From Luidia sarsii (lineage: Eukaryota > Echinodermata > Asteroidea > Paxillosida > Luidiidae), in assembly GCA_949987565.1 (NCBI GenBank), contig OX465115.1, forward strand, positions 11,548,555-11,612,554: a stretch of 64,000 nt of DNA, written 5' to 3'. The position numbers were made by a program, and so were the translations under genes. Positions 42,901 through 52,800 of the stretch are shown piece by piece. Within the stretch, counting starts at the first letter, position 1, and each line of letters starts with the position of its first letter. The notes below the pieces were generated by a model, which saw only the letters and a list, made by a program, of their open reading frames with translations, made no database searches and was not told where the DNA came from.

Positions 42901-45900
42901 GTTTGTTAACAAACTATTGCAAATTATTGGAAAACTGTTGTTGTAACCACTGCATGTAACAGCCGAAGTCATGACTTCATGCACGCGCATTAGATAATTA
43001 CAAAATAGCTGATTGGATTTGTTTTGGGTGAAAGTATCGTCAGCATTTGTCGGTAGCTACAAATTGAACAGTAATGAGTTGGTTGAGATTGTCCCAACTA
43101 CTGTAGATTTATGAGACCAGCTAAGTTAGGCCAAGTTCAGCCTTGTTGCTATAGAAGTTGAGACACATTGAACATGTGTGTCTCAACTTTGGTAAGATAG
43201 AACCCCGCAAGTGTCTTGACACAGGATGAGTCGCGAGTCTTTGTGACACTCTTCTTAAACTCTAAGATAGACCTTAGCTTATTTGGGGAGTATTGGGGCA
43301 CATTGGTTGATCAGAAGATTTTCTCTCAATAGTCTGATTGACTATTCTATTTGCTGCATTGTGCTAGAGTACATGTAGGTAGGCCTATGCCTTTTATTAT
43401 CTAATGTGACTCTGACTCAAGACTCAACCTTTGTGACTCGGGGCTCAGACTCAGACATGAATGTGGGTTTTTTTTAAGTTAGCAAGGAGTTTGCCAATGC
43501 CCAACCACCCACCCTCCCTTCCTTGTTTGTTGTATGGGGGTTGCCAAAAAAACTACAACAGTGAAGCTGTCATGGCTTGCTAATGCAAGGTAAATGAACA
43601 AGAGAAATGGGATGACTGTGTGGATGTGGACTGTGGAGTAGTTTCCAACACACTTGTACTTTATGAGAATGAATGTTAAGTTATCATCAAAATGTACACA
43701 TGTATGTGTCTGCCATGCATGATTTGAATGTAGATACACAGTACATACATGTACAGTCTGGAATGCATGTACTATACAATTTAACATTGTTATATAATTG
43801 TCTTGCCTGATTAAAATAATGGCAATCAATTTTATGAGTATTAAAGGCCAAATACAGCATTGGGAAGATTGGAAAACATCGATGTCCACAGTTTTCCTTT
43901 TAATTTACAGTATCACAGTTTGTAGATGGTCATGATAGAATCCTCATGTTGAAATCTTACGGTCTGGGATGCTGTACTTCCCTAGAAATCTTCACTCAAA
44001 CATCGATAAATAGTTTATTACTTGCAAGTAATGAACTACATGTATTTCTTACACTACGTTTTTTTTTACCTTTTTCTACTTTCTCAGATCACCATTTGAG
44101 CTAAAACCTTCGCAGGATTGCTTTGTTGGGATGTTTAATGGTTTAACACACAAAAACTGTGGCAATCCAATTGTTGTATAGGGCCTTTAACTCTAAAGCC
44201 GTGTCTGCACTGGACTTATTTTTTACCGAGCCCGTGGGTAACATTCCAATGGGTAAATCTTCCCGGCGTCCGCACTTGGACTTTTCGACTCGGGTAAACT
44301 AACCGAGACGATCAGTAAAACTAACCTACTCATGTACATGTGCATGTACTCTAGGTACACAAACACCTTGTTACCCTGCGCCCGCACGAGTCTTGCATAC
44401 AGTAACGTAACGTGCGGGGCCCGGATGTGGTTTTTTACCGAGTCGTTTACTGAGACATCATGTCCGGATTAGACTTATTGACTCGGTTAAACTGACCTGG
44501 TCAATTTAACTGGGCAGAAGTTGGTCGGTTAAACTACCCACTGGAGTCGGGTAAGTTACCTGGGAGGAAAGCTTCCTGGGCTGTCCGCACTGGACTTAAA
44601 ATGGTCAATTTACCCATTTCCTCGGTTAGTTTACCCATTTTAAGTCCAGTGCGGACGCGGCTTAACTTGAGGTTGTAGCTACCGGTACATGTACATGTAG
44701 GTGACTCTTATTGGCACAGCTGCAGAATACCCCACAACTCACCTCTCCCTCATATAATAGCAGGGGCTATGATGTTGCGCTTGACTGCACTGCACTGTAC
44801 ACACAAGGGGTGAGTGACGGGGTATTCTTGCAGTTGTGCCCTTTTATTATGTTAAACAATTTAAGAAGCACTGAAAAAATTTAAAAAAAAACCTTTACTA
44901 TCGGAATTTGGCTAGACGGAGGGTCAGACAGACAGATGGAAATCGGTATTACATAGGCTCGCGCAGCTAAGTCCCTTACTCAGTGTACGTGTTTGGCTCG
45001 TCATTGATGCCGCCGCAATTGCAGAGGTTGAGGGCAAACGAGCCGGGATTACACAGACTGCAGCAACACGTGCCATGGTCATCTTGATGCTCATAGCGCC
45101 GGTTGTGCACATGCTGCTCATTCAGGATGCACAACTCTCCCTTCAAAGAGAAACACAGCACAAACAGAGCCCACGTTAGTGAACCACGCGCAGCTTTGAT
45201 TCGCTGTGACCCCAAAACAAATGAACAATAAACAAAGGATCAAAACGGATGAAAGAACGGATTGACAAAATTAAAGAACATATAATAAGAGAAACAAAAT
45301 TTACCACAAAGCATTTTGAAGTCTGCAAACCTCACCTCTATTTCTTCAATCTCCCAAAATCCTTGGGACAAATTACAAAAGAAAAATTCGCAAGGAGCTT
45401 CTCTTAAACGATTTTTGTGTTTATCTGTCGCACTAGCATCCCACCGCGGATAATAATTAATAAGTGCCCGAAAAAAAATTAAAAAAAGTGCCCGAAATCG
45501 CGTCAAAAGATTCAATAAAAGCACCTGCCGGATTATACGCATGTTGAGACAAGTGGTAACTTAATTTTTGGATTGCAATTCAGACAAATATGTCTCTCAT
45601 GTCGGCATTAGACATGTTGAGTTGTTAAAAACTCCAGTTGCTCTCATGATATGCTTTAGCAATGAGCCCACATACAGACCATAAATTAAATGAAGACTTG
45701 GCTTTGCAAAACACGACTATTTTATGTCGCTGTTATCTTTGACTGTGCGTGCGCATGCACGCATCTGCTGAAAAAACCCGCAAAGCAACGTCCGGACATC
45801 GCGCGGTGCATGCAACGGGCGGCGGTTTACAGCATGCACACACACTTCTGCAGACCACTCTGCACCCGGACCTGCCTACACATTGTGACGTCATGCAGTT

Positions 45901-46702
45901 TCAAATAAAAAATGGCCACCCCAACTTGGCTCGTCGACCCGTTCTTGGTCAAATAAAGCACAGGGTTCGCACATTTCCCTGTGGACGCAATGGAGTTTTC
46001 AACGACGCTACATGTCCGCTGCCGACATCGGAGTCATTTTGTCGGATTTTCGGTCCAAACATAACTCGTAAGTACCGCTGAAGTACCACTGGTTTGTCTG
46101 GACATGTGTAGAAGCCGGCAGGCGCATTTATTGAATCGTTGGACGCGATTTCGGGCACTTTTAAGGCCTTCGGTTGAGAATTACTCTTTTGGTATATTAA
46201 ACGCGGTGGGACGTTAGTGCGACAGATAATCTCAAAACTTGTTTAAGGGAGCTACTAGCGGCCCAGTAAGTGGGACTATATTAGTACTCAGTATTAGACG
46301 CGGTGGGACGCTAGTGCGACAGATAATCACAAAAATCGTTCAAGAGGAGCTCCTCCTAGTCCTAGTCCTAGCGGCCCAGTACTAGTCCGAGTAACTTGGA
46401 CCCATACAATCACCCTTTTTTATTTTGAGGGATTCGCCCGAAACCTCAATTTTTTTTAAAAGGGCGATTGTAAGGGTCCAAGTGCTCGGACTAGTCATGG
46501 CATAAGATTAAGTGTTAACAGACATGTATTCACTACTTACGGGTCCAGGAAGGAATTTTGAAGAGGAGTAGTCCTGTTGTTGCTCCTGCCGTTGGCCGTA
46601 GGGCATTTCAAGTCCTGAAGACGGTTGTGCTTCAACTTCAACTTCAACAACTGACGCAACTGCTGCCAGTAGCAGGGCCAGGATCGAAGTTGTTCCAGTC
46701 AT
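39817..46702 (-). CDS. TNF receptor superfamily-like membrane protein, whole gene span (6 exons)
   Basis: Six exons join with consistent phases (0, 2, 0, 1, 1) into about 320 residues. Order: signal peptide; a Gln-rich N-terminal segment; three to four cysteine-rich pseudo-repeats (CCCSLCNPG, CRQPYTCTASC, CTNIADIKCVCREGWY, CQPCLDGYF, CRPHRECLNRRG) with the spacing of TNFR domains; a stalk with 12 consecutive Gln and many Thr; one membrane segment (IKALMCVMAIALVVSLAV); and a tail of about 23 residues. Known for the family: type I receptors for TNF-like trimers. There is no death domain and no obvious TRAF motif, so it may be a decoy or signal through partners. The tail contains PPAY, a PPxY motif that can bind WW domains. 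It cannot be assigned to one vertebrate member. Confidence 0.82.
40197..40320 (+). mobile_element. tRNA-derived SINE (type A)
   Basis: ccagctcagcggccaagacg, then tctgcactagaaagcaggag, and a decayed B box. It lies in the last intron of the TNFR-like gene. Confidence 0.55.
41172..41414 (-). CDS. TNFR-like exon 5 (last cysteine-rich domain and polyQ stalk)
   Basis: 243 bases, phase 1 in and out; acceptor CTGGCACAG, donor GTAGGT. SVCQPCLDGYFQKF, then YEECRPHRECLNRRGN and DNDCYKD form the last repeat. Next come DPQE, 12 Gln (mixed CAG/CAA) and a Thr/Pro stalk, TQTTPEPTLKTTNPS, likely O-glycosylated (inference). The polyQ tract is a likely length polymorphism. Confidence 0.85.
41978..42128 (-). 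CDS. TNFR-like exon 4
   Basis: 151 bases, phase 0 in and phase 1 out; acceptor TTTTCAAG, donor GTAAGT. Reads MRRCTNIADIKCVCREGWYD, which completes a repeat in the C-x-C-x-G-Y/W style, then RECQRKLPCPAGEGSVLERV. The first 27 coding bases and the acceptor are duplicated 56 bases upstream, creating a second, out-of-frame acceptor. Confidence 0.82.
42102..42201. repeat. 44-base direct duplication across the TNFR exon 4 acceptor
   Basis: gtcggcaatgttagtacagc...aagagtaagag occurs at 42102-42145 and 42158-42201, identical, 56 bases apart. It copies the acceptor and the first 27 coding bases of exon 4. Confidence 0.92.
42557..42653 (-). CDS. TNFR-like exon 3
   Basis: 97 bases, phase 2 in and phase 0 out; acceptor TTTAG, donor GTCAGC (weak but frame-keeping). 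Reads CKRVSQGYFMPYLNKCRQPY, then TCTASCNPNQVK. The C..GYF...C..C..C spacing is typical of the N-terminal half of a TNFR repeat; the C-terminal half continues in exon 4. Confidence 0.8.
43841..44190. mobile_element. TTAA-flanked MITE, copy 2
   Basis: Begins ttaaaggccaaatacagcat and ends ttgttgtatagggcctttaa; same family as 38524-38850. It lies in the intron between TNFR exons 2 and 3. Confidence 0.85.
44200..44668. mobile_element. foldback element (aagccgtgtctgcactggact)
   Basis: Ends aagccgtgtctgcactggac and gtccagtgcggacgcggctt are inverted. Several internal gggtaaac/gtttaccc and cgcactggactt motifs repeat. It directly adjoins the TTAA MITE on its left. Confidence 0.8.
44980..45140 (-). CDS. 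TNFR-like exon 2 (first cysteine-rich domain)
   Basis: 161 bases, phase 0 in and phase 2 out; acceptor TCTCTTTGAAG, donor GTAAGG. Contains GELCILNEQHVHNRRYEHQD, then DHGTCCCSLCNPGSFALNLC. This matches the first TNFR domain layout: C, then Y-H, then CC-x2-C-x-PG-x(n)-C. Seven cysteines are present, one more than the canonical six. Confidence 0.82.
45486..46162. mobile_element. foldback element (aagtgcccgaaatcgcgtc)
   Basis: Arms of about 55 bases: aagtgcccgaaatcgcgtc...gcacctgccgg at 45486-45540, and the inverted copy at 46105-46160. The interior is GC-rich with a TGACGTCA at 45886. Located in TNFR intron 1. Confidence 0.75.
46196..46482. repeat. diverged 100-base duplication followed by a short inverted repeat
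   Basis: acgcggtgggacg(t/c)tagtgcgacagata occurs at 46200 and 46300. Then acttggacccatacaatcac (46391) pairs with gcgattgtaagggtccaagt (46463). All lie within 350 bases of TNFR exon 1. Confidence 0.75.
46541..46702 (-). CDS. TNFR-like exon 1 (signal peptide)
   Basis: Starts MTGTTSILALLLAAVASVV, a clear signal peptide with probable cleavage near VEA|QP. A Gln/Ser-rich segment ending KFLPGP follows. The ATG has A at -3. The donor CCC|GTAAGT leaves phase 0. The frame is closed upstream by TAA shortly before the ATG, which supports this start. Confidence 0.82.
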
Positions 46703-47401
46703 TATTTAATTTTGATGACTGCGAACAAGAATACCGGTACTCGGTAGGTGGTAGTACTAGTAAGTAGTAGTACACAAGTCTCCGGACAGACAACTCGCCT
46801 CTGAGACAATTCGCCGGACGACCGATGAGTTTAAAGGTATGGGTTGACCTGTCTGATTTGGTGATTGTATGGGTTGTCTCAGACTGAGAGTCGGGAATTG
46901 TGTCCGGCGCGCTGACATCCAGTATCTCGACACCACAGTAAGTCACCACATTGCCAGTACAGGCAGTAGGCTGTACTACTACTGTCCTGAGCGGCCAATT
47001 TCACGAAACTCTAAATTTAAGATCGATCTATGGGACTCGGAGTAGGATTCAGGATGTGTATAACATTTTTCGTAATCGTAGTGTTGCGATTATGAGGTAT
47101 GACGAAATCGCAGCACTTTTGACTTACGGAGTCCTAGTTAAGCCATGATTAAGCCAGGCCAATAACCTTTAGAAGATAAATTACCACTCTCTCAAGCAAA
47201 CAAGAATACCAAATAACATAAAAATGGATAAATGTTATCTTAAATCTCACTTCAAGTCAAAAAATCTGCATAATTGGAGGATTCTGTATTTTTCAGAATT
47301 ATTATTTTATGGCTCAAAGAGTTGGTCTGGCCGGACGAGTAAGGTGGTCATGCGCAGTGCCCAGGGAATTCCCCTTAATATTGAATATTGTGATGGGTTT
47401 T

Positions 47402-47432
47402 ACCATGGAGGTAGAATTTCTACCTCCATGGT
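47402..47432. repeat. perfect palindrome (accatggaggtagaa)
   Basis: 15-base perfect arms around a single central T. The inner sequence, ggtagaatttctacc, resembles the palindrome at 48991-49024. Confidence 0.9.
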
Positions 47433-47567
47433 TTTACCTCCATGGTTTTACGTTTTACCCACGTACCCATTGTAACATGGACAAACGACAGATCACGCGC
47501 TCCCTTTCTTTCTTGCTGAGCGTGTGCTGTGCACATGCTGTGCACATGCACAGACAGCGTGTCATCA

Positions 47568-48098
47568 GTGCGCCGGTTGGCGTAATTTTTTTCCCAGGAC
47601 GGGGAAGGCCATCATAGCATAGAAGCGCGCTATTGGTTGCATTTTGTCTACGCGTGGTGAATTATTCATGATAATCATTCCACTTACCCACTCAGATGTT
47701 GATTTGAGTACACATGACTTTGTTAGGTGTACAGTACATATACATGTACATGTACATGTATTGTACATGTACATGTACTGTGCATGTACAATACATGTAC
47801 TGTACATGTACATGCACATTATGTACAGTATAATATACAGTACATGTACACAATGTACATACATGTACACATGTACATGTGTGTGTATGCCTACATAATG
47901 CACCGGTAACTAGTGTACATGTACAGTATACTACACTATAGATTATGTACTACACCACAAACGTGTACTAAAGATGTCATTGTCATGAATAATTCACAAT
48001 GTCTGGATAAAATGCAACCAATAGCGCGCGTTTATGTTAATGATGGCCTTTCTTATCCTGGGAAAAATTACGCCGCCGGTTGGCACTCTGTCAAGTTC
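47568..48098. mobile_element. foldback element with TGTACA spacer
   Basis: Arms of about 110 bases (47568-47680 and 47975-48098) share gccggttggc, gcgcgctattggttgcattt and gaattattcatga in inverted order. The spacer is the tgtacatgtaca tract. Confidence 0.8.
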
Positions 48099-48785
48099 CT
48101 TGGGCAAACCATACTAGTCGGCCGTCACATGCACAGTAAATACAAAAGGCAATTTACAAAAGGCCTACATGACTTTGCAAAATGTGATGCCGGACAACCA
48201 CAAGAGTAGACCTACTCAGAAATGATCTCAAACACAAAATACAGATGAATGTCTTTCGATTGTCCAATGTCTAAAACTAGGTATTTTTTAGGAGAAAGCT
48301 GTTTGGCAGCAATATATAATGTCAAATCAGGAAAGGTCTATAAATAGTTATACTCAAGCATTACTTTTATTCTTGCGCATTTTTTTCGGTGGAAAAAAAT
48401 CTTTGCACATTTCTTTTACAGTAAAATATGAGTAATAGGGCTAGCACTCCAACCATTGATCCAATCAATCATGACCTCAGATGCCTCTCTGCAAACTACG
48501 AAATTTCAATTCATAATATTGTGAATGAAAGTAAAATATACAATATATATGTCTTGGTCTTGAATTTTCATCCTGGATCTCTTTGGGCATATAGAGAAAG
48601 AAAAGTGGTAATTTGGGGGTGATTATTGAAAATCATTTTCATGTTTCGTACAAACTATCTGTTTAAAAAAAGAAGAAGGGAAAATGAAAACAAATAATGA
48701 CAATTATTGTGGGTTCCAATGAGAAAGAGTGAGTTGATGAAGAGTTGACTAACTGACTTCCTATAGGCCTTTCTTAACATTATGC

Positions 48786-49262
48786 AAATTTACGTCGAAC
48801 TGAAAGCGAAGCTATGGGCGCTATAGTAGATTTCCAAGATGTCGGCCAAACATTAACACTGTGCGGTTCCTCCACTGTGCTTCTCGAACAAGACAAATTC
48901 ACAGCCAGAAATGAGCTTCCACCTATTTTCAAAGGATAGAACCCTGCGGGAAAAGAGGATTATAAGGATCAGGCGAGATGAGGGAGATGAGTTGTTTCAA
49001 GGTAGATTTCTACCTTGAAACAACTTAGATTCGTCATGTCTGTAAAATGGAATCGTCCATGTTGAGTGTGTCGCGTGTTACTGCAAGCACGAACTTAACG
49101 TTCGTCATAATCCACTTTTCCCGCGGGGTTTTCATCGATATATCCTTTGGAAATAGGTGGAAGCTGATTTCTGGCGGAGCAGAGTGGAACCGGCGCAGTG
49201 TTTCGCCGACATCTCGGAAATCTAGTGCCCATAGCCTCGCTTTCAGTTCGGTGCATACAATT
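48786..49262. repeat. inverted duplication with central perfect hairpin
   Basis: 48786-48955 and 49085-49262 are diverged inverted copies (gaactgaaagcgaggctatg; gcttccacctattt; gcgggaaaag). At the centre, 48991-49024 is a 16-base perfect hairpin with a 2-base loop. Confidence 0.82.
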
Positions 49263-49551
49263 TGAATAAATATTAAGAAAGCTAGCCTATTTGAACGGTC
49301 CACATCCATCTCATGTTTCACAAGACAGTCTCTATGAATTCTTCGTCGGATTATGACGATCCTTTTCCTTCAAAGTGGGCACCGCAGCGGTTTTCTATGA
49401 ATGTTTGAACACAAAATTGGGGTCTAACCCGGAAAGGTCAGAAGATATGATTTTATGTGCTCATCTCATCGGATAAAAAAACAAACATTCCGGATGACAA
49501 CATTCTGACGTTTACTGTTTGTGGCAGGGCACTTCGTAATGTCCCCTGATT

Positions 49552-49880
49552 TCAGTCAGCGTGGTGCACCGGATACCAGTGGGCTATCTGCATCCGGGGC
49601 ATCTGCATGATGGCGTCCCAGTGCGCGTGCGCGTGGTAGGGGCAGTTCCGACCCAGCAGCAGCTGGCCGACTTCCGCCGCCCCGTCCAGGGCGCCCCCAA
49701 CGTCCCGTTCGGCCGTCTCCATGGCGACGAGGAGCACGTGGACTCGGCCGATCTTGTCGCGCGGCACCTCGAAGAAGACGGCCTCGTCGAAGACGAGGCT
49801 GTGACGTAGCTGGCTGGCGGCCACTCGTCTCTTCTGGAGGTTCCTCCCGGCGAAGATGAGGGAAACTTTAACGAACGGTT
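49552..49880 (-). CDS. SYT12: SYT12-like exon 6 (second half of C2B and stop)
   Basis: 329 coding bases, phase 1 in; acceptor TTTTGCTTTGAAG. Reads [20 protein letters not shown], then [19 protein letters not shown] and ends [20 protein letters not shown] plus four residues. The HW...PR..I..W pattern is diagnostic of synaptotagmin C2B ends. The polybasic strand is weak (QKRR). Stop TGA at 49554-49552. Confidence 0.88.
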
Positions 49881-52800
49881 CTTCAAAGCAAAACAAAATT
49901 CAAGTTGAAAAATGTCAAAGATTGGCAAATGGCAACAATTCCCAGACACTTTTTCATTTGTGCGCGTCTTTCACATCTCCTGATTCAGACACAAAAAATA
50001 AACAGGCTAGGGCGCTATAGTAAGAAGTATTAAACCTGCAGGGATCTGCATGGCTGGCGACCCTTGACCCCGGCAAAGGACTAGTTGACTATCATAGGCC
50101 ACCTAATGGCTTTGGGTAGCTTAGATGGTTAGAGCGCTGGTACGCAAAATCAGAGGTCTCGTAAAAACCAAACAAAAGATCGCTGGTTTTGGTAGTAGAT
50201 GAAAGGCCCGCAAAACTCGTGCATGCTCTGATCCGATATCCCCCTGTGAGGGCGCTGTTTCGAGCCCGTGTCGTCATAATGAAAATGATCTCACCGTGCA
50301 CATAAGTGAACCCGTTGGATCGCAGCACGGAGATGTACAGGCGCTCCGAGGTAGGCAGGTAGCTCAGGGAGACGAGCACTTCACCAAACGGTTTCTGACA
50401 GAAAGGAGGGAGAACGAGAAAGGACCAAAAAGCTCTGGGTAGTTTCGAGTGTAAAAATAGTATGCAACCAATTAGGCCAGGGGTCCTATGGCCTATATCA
50501 GAGCTATAAGCGTCAAAAACTGCTTGGCATGAAATGACTCCCTTCGATGAATAGCATGCATTTCAGACCACATTTTGCAGGGGGGAGCTCTTTGCTTTGG
50601 CAGGACATTTTGACTATGTATAAAGCAGACGTGAAGCTTTGATTAGTAGTTTAATTGGATTAAGCAAGTTGTTCTATTGTAAAGGTTTAGTGCTTATCCA
50701 ACTCCATGCGACGGGCGTATGTTGTATATGCACGGGATGCACCTTTCATTTACTGCGTGTTGTGTACACGTATATTAGGCCCAAACCTGCTTGTTGGGAC
50801 CGAGTTCCAACTCGACCACTTCCGCACTTTTCTCCAAGTCCAGGCCGTCGAGTCTGATTTCCGCCTCCCCTACGATGGCCGGCTGGCCCAGGCGGTGGTG
50901 GTCGCAGACGACGAGGCGCACGGTGTACGCCGATAGACTGGCACCCGGCACGGGCGCCTCGAACTGCTGTTGGAAGTCGGGCGTTGCCGATCGCTGCTGC
51001 GTTTTCGTCTGGTACTCAAAATCTGGCTTTTCTGTGAAAAAAAACACCCCACACACCACCCACATCCACAAAGGTCATGAGAGCACTGATGAGACTTTGG
51101 TCACGCTAGACTAACCTTTGACCCGGGGGTCATTACAGTGCAAAGCTGAGAAGATTTCAAAGATTTATTTACCGAACGCCGCGAACATTCACTGCCTACG
51201 TGGCGTCATTTACGCACGAAATATCCGCGCACGAATTGTGAGCCATTGTCATAATTATCTCGAGATTTTTCGGTCACGGCATAATGACTTATAGCTCATG
51301 TCCAGGCTCGGGCTAAGGCTTGTCCCCTGTGTCTTACAGCCATTTTGACAGTTACCATTATACCACAACTATAGTTACCATAGTTATTATTACTACAATG
51401 TATCACCAGTTATGTTACAACAAATTCACATCGATCGACTGCGAGCAGCCAATGCGGAGATCAAAACATTACAAATTTAGCGGCGTGGTTCTACCAGTGC
51501 AACGCCTGGCGTTTGGTGCAAAGCTTCCATCGCTGACCTCCAGCTCCGAGTGTGCCGGCGAGTTCCAATTCATTCAGTAATTTTTGCCCAATGCTTTGCG
51601 GAGCCTTAACTTTTAGTGTGCTCTTTCCATAGACGTAAACCACTATTGGAGTGACAACAGGCAGGGCATGGCCAGTTCCAATTCATTCAGTAATTTTTGC
51701 CCAATGCTTTGCGGAGCCTTAACTTTTAGTGTGCTCTTTCCATAGACGTAAACCACTATTGGAGTGACAACAGGCAGGGCATGGCCAGTTCCAATTCATT
51801 CAGTAATTTTTGCCCAATGCTTTGCGGAGCCTTAACTTTTAGTGTGCTCTTTCCATAGACGTAAACCACTATTGGAGTGACAACAGGCAGGGCATGGCCA
51901 TTTTGGGAAAACCGTGGGAATCGCCATGGCGTTAACATTAGGGCGCCGCTCGATAGACGCGGGGGGCCCTATGCGAAAGTACCGTACTCTCACGACGGGC
52001 AAGCAAAGCCGTTGGCAATGACGTCAGAGCAACCAAAGGCTGACCGTGGTACATCAAGGGAAGCTAACTTAAATGATTGTGGCCATAAGCCAGGAACTCC
52101 TCGCATGACGTCATTGGTGGTGCCGACTCCCCGTGTACTCCATGGATGTCAACACGTGGATGTCTTTCTTTCCCACGGTGTCTTACGGACGCTAATCGGG
52201 GCGTCTGGGTCGTGACGTCATGCACGGAGTGCCTGGCTTATATAGCCACACTCAATAATCCGGAACGCACATCTTAATGAAATATGAGCGCACGTCAGGT
52301 CACATGCGAACACTACAGTTAGTCGGTTATCACATAGGAGTGGAATATCCCAATTGAATGGGCACTGTTATATGAGTTGGGTACGTTTGGGCTGTCGCAA
52401 CCAAGAAATGGTTCGACTTGTACCCCTCTGAGATTGTCCATGGCTGTTCTAGTTAGGGTAGAGATACACTGGATGATAAAGAGCATACATTTCTACGGCA
52501 TCGAGTCAAAGAGAAACAGCCCATCCGATTCTTGGTACATGGTTGGGACCGGCACCGAAACGCACCCTGCACCGTTGATCTTTTAGCCAGTGGAAGTATA
52601 GAGCGCCCCCTATAGGTCGCGCACAAGCCCGCCCACCACCCACCTTTGCCGTGGCGGTGCAGTCGGACCTTCACGTAGGCGTTGGGCAGGCCGCCGAGCG
52701 GCCGCGCTCCGAGGTTCCGGAGCGACAGCGGGCCGACGGTCAGCGACTCGTCGGCCCCGGCGTAGCCCAGAGACAGGCGGACCGAGCCCCGGGAGCCGGG

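Larger units (their letters stand above)
46703..49551. other. intergenic between the SYT12-like and TNFR-like genes; no gene recognised
   Basis: Contains the promoter side of the TNFR-like gene and the 3' flank of the SYT12-like gene. Three foldback structures are listed separately. A 95-codon minus-strand frame (49034-49321) is discussed as a finding. Confidence 0.6.
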
